64,000 bases of DNA. Origin: Alligator mississippiensis. Its lineage: Eukaryota; Chordata; Crocodylia; Alligatoridae. This document shows positions 58,305 through 64,000 of this stretch, piece after piece (within the stretch, counting starts at the first letter, position 1; each line of letters begins with the position of its first letter). The stretch lies in the NCBI RefSeq assembly GCF_030867095.1, contig NC_081829.1:48171036-48235035 (forward strand), given 5' to 3'. The position numbers were made by a program, and so were the translations under genes. The notes below the pieces were generated by a model. That model did no database searches. It was given only the letters and a program-made list of their open reading frames with translations, and had not been told where the DNA came from.

Positions 58305-61300
58305 CTGATTTTAAAAGAAGTGATAAGATAACTTAGGTTCTAAAATGAGGACATAGCTGTAGACAGAGTCAAGATTTGAGTATGTAAGGCTTTTATCTAC
58401 CTTGAACTACTTTCCATTCGATGCCTCAGCTTATCCATTGTTTAAAATAGCTTACTGACACTTACCTGCAATGCTGCTATGGTTTAATTAAATACCTATA
58501 AAGTGAAGGGAGAGCATCAGCTGGAAGAGACTTACTTAGAAAACTACACTGTTTTATGATGTGAAATAAAACTAAACATGGGCAGCATTTTCAGTGTGAG
58601 TTCTGGAGAGACAATCACATCATTTTTAACTGCAGATGACAGGAATTCTAAGCATAACTCTTGGCCCATGAGGTGGACTCAAACTCTGGTCACCTGTTCA
58701 AGAGAGTGTATTAACTCTGCTAGGGCGGGAGAGAGCACTGGCTCAGCTTCATAGGCAGATGAGCTAGTTAATCTTTTTATTTTTAAAGGATAGAAAGAAA
58801 AAGATGGGTCTCAAAAATATGGGGGGAAGTTATGGATGATCTTACCTGCGGATTTAGCTTTTATTTCTTTACGGAATTTGGAGCAAACACTGTTGTAATT
58901 GGTGCAGATGTAGTATAAGCACCACACAGCCAGCTGATTAGCATTGTGGAACTGCAAGGAAAGATCGTCAATTTGAATTACATGATCATCTCCAAACTAA
59001 AACCAGAAGTTTAGGAGAGAGTGATCCTTCATTGTTTCATTCTGGTAGGGCTTCTGAATAGTATAGAGAGAGATTTAGGTAATGTTGGGCATCACGGTGT
59101 GACTCCTGACACTCAGCAGCTGCTCAGAGGGAATTCACTGAGCTGTGCCTCACACTGAGTCAGGGGTACTATTTGTTTCTTTGACACAAAAACCCACTTC
59201 ATCACACAGTGGCCAAAATGGAAGTTACTGGGAGCAGCTGGGGCACAGTAAGAAGTGGGGTAATCATGCGTCTCTTCCTGTATCGTTCTGAGCACCTCCA
59301 CAGAGGTATGTACATGCTCAACTCTGCTGCACTTCCACAGAAGTTTAGGACAGTCACCATTGGTCAAGACACAGTCAGTGCTTCATAGGACTGCACCCTT
59401 ATTATGATTCTATGCACTTAAATTTTGACTTGCAGCAGTCAGATTTTCCTAATGGTTACTACTCATTCCACCTTGCAGAACTCTCCAGAGTATATTTAAT
59501 GCCAAAACTTAAGCATTACTGAAAGCACAGTACAGTATCTGGCAAATACTTCTTTTAATCAAAAGGAAATACAGCTATAATGCAAGTCACATTTGTAGAG
59601 TATGTCCATCTATCTGACAGTTTGGTAGCCTACTGTGATCTTCTAGGATTATAAACATATCACACTGATCTACAGTACAGAGCACAGAGAAGAAACTGTA
59701 ACTGGATTTTGTATGTATCTCTATATCCGGCTTACACACACACACACACACTTCACAAACTCAGAAGGGGATCAGAATTTTTTTTAACAGTTTTATAGGT
59801 ATTGAAAGCATCTGGTATGAAGCTCATACAGCAATCAGTCTGTACAATACACTGATTACAAAAACTAGAGTATAATAGCACAAGCTGGAGCCAACACACA
59901 TATTTAAAGTGATGTGAAAACACATTGTTCTATTATCTCTTTCCACTACATTGCTTCCTTGGGTATTGCAACATTCATTTATAAAAACAAAGGCACATAT
60001 TTTAAAGAGAAGTAGTCATCTTTGAACACTCTCTTGTGTTAGAGCTCAGGCAATCACAGAAGCAACACACCTGAATAAAACAGTGTCATAGGCATTCACT
60101 GAGAGCCACAAAGGAAGACATCTACCTTGACTAACAACTCTGCCCTCCGACCATAAGCACTACAATCATAGCACCCTAACAGGAAGAGATTTAAGGGGCA
60201 TGGATATTAGGGTTGTACAAAACAGCATTGTTTCATTTCGAGTTCCAATTCACCATTTTGAAGGGACAGTGTTTCGTTTCATTGTTTTGTTTCGAAGCAC
60301 TGTTCCATTTCGTTTTGTCAAAACTGCTGCACCATTTCACATGTATGCTATAATGGGGAATCATGAAAATGCCTAAAAACGTTGTCATTTCTTGCCTGAT
60401 TCAAATAAAAATTGCAGGGATGGTAGCCCCTTCCGAGGGCATGAAGCCTGCCAAGTTTCAAGGAGATAGGTGCAGAGGTTTCTGGGAAACTGTACCTCAA
60501 ACAATTGAAAGGAAAACTCATATCACTTGCTGGCAGTGGCAGACTCCTGTCATCCTGTGTGCAGATCTGGGGGCCTGCACCCCTGGGAGGGCTGCAGGTC
60601 TGTGCTCAACTCCTCTGGGGGGTGAGGGCCCCCAGATCTGTGCATGGGATGACAGGAGGCTCCTGTTGTTGCCTAGGACTGGTGCTGGGTCCAATCCGTG
60701 CCCAGTGCCGGGAAGACTGCTGCTGCTGCTGGCCCCAGCCAGCAGCGGCAGCCTGCTGTCATCCCGTGTACAGATCCAGGGGCCTGCACCCCCCAGGAGA
60801 GCTGCGGGGCTGTGCCAGACTCCTCCTGAGGGGCACGGGCCCCCAGACCTGTGCGTGGGATGACAGCAGGCTGCCGCTACCAGCTGGGACCGCCACTGAA
60901 GCCAAGCAAGCCCAGCTTCGAAACTGGAAACATTTCAAAACTTTTGAAATGTTTCAAGTGCCCTCGTTTCATTTCGAAGCTGTTTCAAAGCCTTCAGTTT
61001 TGTTTCGATTTTGCTGTTTCAAGCTCAAAACAGCTTCGAAACAAAACACCCAGCGAAATTTAGCCCAAATGGCTATCACATGGGGACATACCTAGAATGT
61101 CTGTAAGCAGGCTAAGGGACTTTAATGTACTAGACGGCATTAAGTAGTGAATGCTCTACTACCTGGGTGACTTCACTACAATATAGAAAAACTAAAAAGA
61201 CAGACACACAGATAAGTCTCTATAGAGAGAGACTGATTTCTTAACAAATTGAGAAAATAAATCTCCTTTGCGAAGGAGGTTAAAATGCTAAGATGCAGTT

Positions 61301-63496
61301 TTATAATCCATCATTAGGTTTTAAAAATGAAGATGCAGAAGTCAGAGTAGGATACGACTGGGGGGGCTCAGTTCTTTTCCCTGGACACAGGGGTCCTTTG
61401 GGAAACCTTTATTTTATGTAGGGACAATTCTCAACCCCACTAGGTTTTTGGCATAGTACTACAGTTGGGAAGAATAACTTTTAAAAGGTTGTAATACAGT
61501 CCTTACTAACCTGTGCAAATTCCAAATAGGAGAGTACATCGCCATCTATTGCAATGTCATTCATTGATGCTTTTGTCAGCTCCTGCACAGCATGCTGTTC
61601 TGTTAAAGAAGAAAACCAATAATTGACACAATAAAAATATGCATTTTAGCATAAAATAATTTACAAATATTTATCAGAGAGCAAAAAATACGACAGTGTG
61701 TTTTGAGAACAAAAATCTTCTCCATTCTATTCTAGGTTTCCATAAGTAATAATTGAGAGGAAGGAATTTCCAAAATATACAGCCACAAATCATTACCTGG
61801 TTGAATGACTGCAATTCTTAATACAGACAACAAAACAGAGTACCAAAAGTCTTAATATGCTTGGTACTTGACCCACAGATCAACCTGAAACCTACAGCTA
61901 TTCAAAATGATATACAGATTTCCTTTGGTTCATAAATCAGTAAGAAAGAAATGGCCTCGTAGGGTATACTTATATTTCTGCAGTAGTTGTTTCTGATTCC
62001 TTCTAACAGAACCTTTGAGCCTTTGCATTACCTATAATATTATCTCTAAACAGATGTATTCCCACGCTCCTCTAAACCCTCTTGTAAACCAAAATCAATC
62101 TACTACAGAGAATCAAAACCTCCTGCCCTCTCCCCATTCATTATGGGTTAGTTTTTATTAATGAAAACATTTCCAATAATATAGCAAAGTTCATTGCCAT
62201 CTTTCTCATGACTGGCTACTCCTATAGTTCTTAAGTTAGGGTCTTCAGCCCCTAGAATAGGCCCCTCTTGCTAATGGACAATCGCTCACCTTTCTTGTAT
62301 CCAAGTGACACAACAAACCACCTGACTCAGCAGACCCACCTAGCCCATATCCTGCTAACAGGATGGGTACCTGAACCAAACATTGCCAGACTGAAGTGTA
62401 TGGTCCTTGTCAATAGCACTAGGGGTCCACAATAAATATTGCTCAAAGAAAAGTAAAAGATATTTTTAATATTTAAGGATATGTCTGTGCCATGAGCACT
62501 CAGAAAAATTATGAGGGCCCAATACATACACTTGTGCAGGATCAGGGACTAACATGGACTAAAACTACCAAATCAGTGTGGAACCGACTCCTCTACTGTG
62601 TCTTGCTGCACAGTAGAAAGCTATTCAGGAGAGGAGGTACTCAACATTAAGGAAATGACAGCTTGTCAACAGGTACAACTAACTCCTCCTGTCTCTCATA
62701 GTTTTTGTCTCATTTTCATCTTAGCTATTCCCATATTCCTCAAGGAAACAGAGAAAAATATCCAGAAGTTTAGTATTAAAATCATTATTTCACACAGACA
62801 TTTTTGTCTAAAATGAAGGTGGAAAAGTAGATTTTCTTAAAATTATACATGTTGAATCCCCACATCTACAGCTGACTAACTGAGTCTAATCTCTGCTGTA
62901 AAAACAGATCTGATGCACTGAATTGGATCAATTCTAAATTGGCTCAGTTATAAGACTCTCTCAGTATGTATTTATAAAGGAGTGCCTTGTTCACTTTAAT
63001 GGTAAACTTAGCATTCGTACTGTTTCGCTGTGATTTAAGAATAAAAGAATAGGCATTATGCATAGTAGGATATTGTTATTAATAAAGAAGGAAAATGTCT
63101 TTTTCTACAATATTGAACACTATAATGGCCTGAGTTATTTAGCACAAGTCATGGAGACAAGAGAGAAAAGCATGTTTTTTCTTAGTGCAAATGTCAACTT
63201 GCATCACAACCAGCCTTTATATGAAGGAACAGCATTTCTTTCCCTCTACATTTCCAATGAAAGCAGTGTGGGTGTTCAAAGACTCCTAAGCACCATTTTA
63301 GGAGTTCATAGAGACATTGCATTTGCCAACATGCAGACTCCTTACCTGCAAGTGCAACCAAGTGAGGAAGGCAAAATCTGTTTGCCAATGCAATTAATTC
63401 AAGTGTGTCCAACTCCTGACTTGATGATAACTGCTTGGTATACAGATAATCCAGGACAGCCTGCATAGAAGTCTTGTTTATGGTAAGAAGAAGAAC
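58135..63496 (-). CDS. RHOBTB1: RHOBTB1, C-terminal part (last four coding exons)
   Basis: RHOBTB1 is an atypical Rho-family protein with a GTPase-like domain, two BTB domains and a conserved C-terminal region; it binds Cullin-3 and is thought to act as a ubiquitin-ligase adaptor. The window holds coding segments 63496-63346, 61599-61511, 58951-58846 and 58304-58135 (minus strand), 171 codons in continuous phase. They encode the end of the second BTB domain ([37 protein letters not shown]), then [30 protein letters not shown] and [20 protein letters not shown], and the tail [19 protein letters not shown], ending [14 protein letters not shown] and TGA. Agreement with human RHOBTB1 is high; RHOBTB2 is the alternative but the CDK1 linkage favours RHOBTB1. 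The N-terminal exons lie beyond the window. Confidence 0.95.
58846..58951 (-). CDS. RHOBTB1: RHOBTB1 exon ([12 protein letters not shown])
   Basis: The acceptor TTTCCTTGCAG is followed by TTCCACAATG. It encodes [20 protein letters not shown] and [15 protein letters not shown] plus one base of D. The donor is GCAG|GTAAGA. It is too short and intron-bounded to appear as a long open frame. Confidence 0.95.
58952..60207. other. RHOBTB1 intron, 3' part
   Basis: It has an (AC)9 microsatellite at 59734-59751 and no other recognised element. The minus-strand open frame at 59113-59367 is not supported as a gene. Confidence 0.55.
60208..61070. mobile_element. hAT-like element with TAGGGTTGT end in RHOBTB1 intron
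   Basis: The left end is TAGGGTTGTACAAAACAGC, with repeated TTTCATTTCGA and GTTTCGAAGC motifs. The right side carries the mirrored AACAGCTTCGAAACAAAAC. The middle is GC-rich, with a duplicated piece (GATCTGGGGGCCTGCACCCC and GATCCAGGGGCCTGCACCCC) about 210 bp apart. It is of the same general design as the element at 43529-44502. Open frames of 70-196 codons here are not genes. The right boundary is approximate. Confidence 0.55.
61071..61510. other. RHOBTB1 intron remainder
   Basis: AT-rich intron sequence with nothing recognised. Confidence 0.6.
61511..61599 (-). CDS. RHOBTB1: RHOBTB1 exon ([10 protein letters not shown])
   Basis: The acceptor CTTTAACAG is followed by AACAGCATGC. It encodes [20 protein letters not shown] and [10 protein letters not shown], 89 nt, ending CACAG|GTTAGT in phase 0. 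Human has AATSGVGIDGEV where this copy has [12 protein letters not shown], a variable linker. Confidence 0.95.
61600..63345. other. RHOBTB1 intron, no recognised element
   Basis: 1.75 kb of AT-rich sequence. I recognise no repeat, RNA gene or cryptic exon. Confidence 0.6.
63346..63496 (-). CDS. RHOBTB1: RHOBTB1 exon with BTB2 C-terminal part
   Basis: The minus-strand acceptor ATTTTGCAG is followed by GTTCTTCTTC, in phase 0. It encodes 50 residues, [20 protein letters not shown] through HLVALA, plus the first base of the next codon. The donor is GCAG|GTAAGG. An open frame continuing past the donor on both sides is intronic. Confidence 0.93.
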
Positions 63497-64000
63497 CTGC
63501 AAAATGTATTTAAAAAGTTCTCTTATGAAAGATAAGCCTTTAACATATACAGGCCATATCCCACCTCTCTCATTATCCTTTTTTCTGCCAGGAGGTAACA
63601 TTTTAAATTAAGAAAAATACCCAAAAAATCAAACTTCACATTAAAATTTAAAAAGTCACCAAGAGAGTCAGCCAGAATCTAGTTGTACACCTATGCTTCT
63701 ATACAAAGCCAGCATCTTGGTGGCAGTAAATGTATGTAGCTCCACAGAAGCATCTGGAACTGTGCCCATTTACAGCAGAGAATTTGGCCCATGCTTTTGT
63801 AAAACGGTATTATTTCATGTCAGTTCAAATCAAAGGCTGGGCTGGCATGCCAGTTTTTCAGGACCCTAATAAATAAACAATTTTTTCTTTGGTTTTTTTT
63901 TCTGGTTCTTGGAATAGAACCAACTCTGTTATACTTTCTATTTATGGTTGATTCTAAATCCTCTAAAAATCCAGGTGCCTAGGTGTACCTCCTGATTAGG
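63497..64000. other. RHOBTB1 intron, continues past the window
   Basis: Sequence upstream (minus strand) of the first RHOBTB1 exon seen here. No further exon is recognised before the window edge. Confidence 0.65.

Noticed and set aside
60363-61095. 166- and 196-codon overlapping open frames
   Set aside because: They fall in the GC-rich core of a transposon in a RHOBTB1 intron, and overlapping frames are open together.

Overview
This is vertebrate nuclear DNA, most likely from a crocodilian or a close sauropsid relative. The genes have introns with GT-AG boundaries. The encoded CDK1 has 303 residues and an ...LPASQIKKF tail like the bird form (the human protein has 297). The repeat landscape is dominated by CR1 LINEs whose 3' ends read ATTCTATG-like, plus many short hAT-type MITEs. 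The species call is inference. There are no bacterial-style operons, CRISPR arrays or prophages.

Layout. Positions 1-8000 are repeat-bearing flank with no exon that I can recognise. A CpG-rich promoter at about 7990-8460 drives CDK1 on the + strand. It carries an E2F-like site, two inverted CCAAT boxes 32 bp apart and a CDE/CHR pair. CDK1 has a non-coding exon 1 (ending 8221) and seven coding exons between 8805 and 22075, and all the splice phases agree. Its introns hold two large minus-strand CR1 copies, a plus-strand CR1, a perfect 95-bp tandem duplication, several MITEs and a GC-rich degenerate repeat. From 22.3 to 56 kb is intergenic DNA with no convincing gene. It holds MITEs, two fragments that look like the ancient SINE MIR, LTR fossils and, at 45.9-52.1 kb, a GA-rich minisatellite of about 80-bp units. 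That minisatellite is split by a long CR1 which itself contains three later insertions. From about 56.0 kb to the end lies the 3' part of RHOBTB1 on the minus strand: a 3' UTR of about 2.1 kb and the last four coding exons (171 codons). The rest of that gene lies beyond position 64000.

The tail-to-tail order CDK1 (+) / RHOBTB1 (-) is the same as on human chromosome 10. CDK1 is the mitotic cyclin-dependent kinase. RHOBTB1 is an atypical Rho/BTB protein thought to act as a Cullin-3 adaptor. Nothing in the sequence suggests that the two work together beyond being neighbours.

I did not find a clearly new biological system. The items most worth a second look are the CDK1 promoter with a TTCGAA-type CHR, the CCAAT-containing GA minisatellite and its resemblance to a nearby solo LTR, the nested insertions at 46.9-51.6 kb, a foldback MITE family with three copies, and the exact 95-bp duplication in a CDK1 intron.
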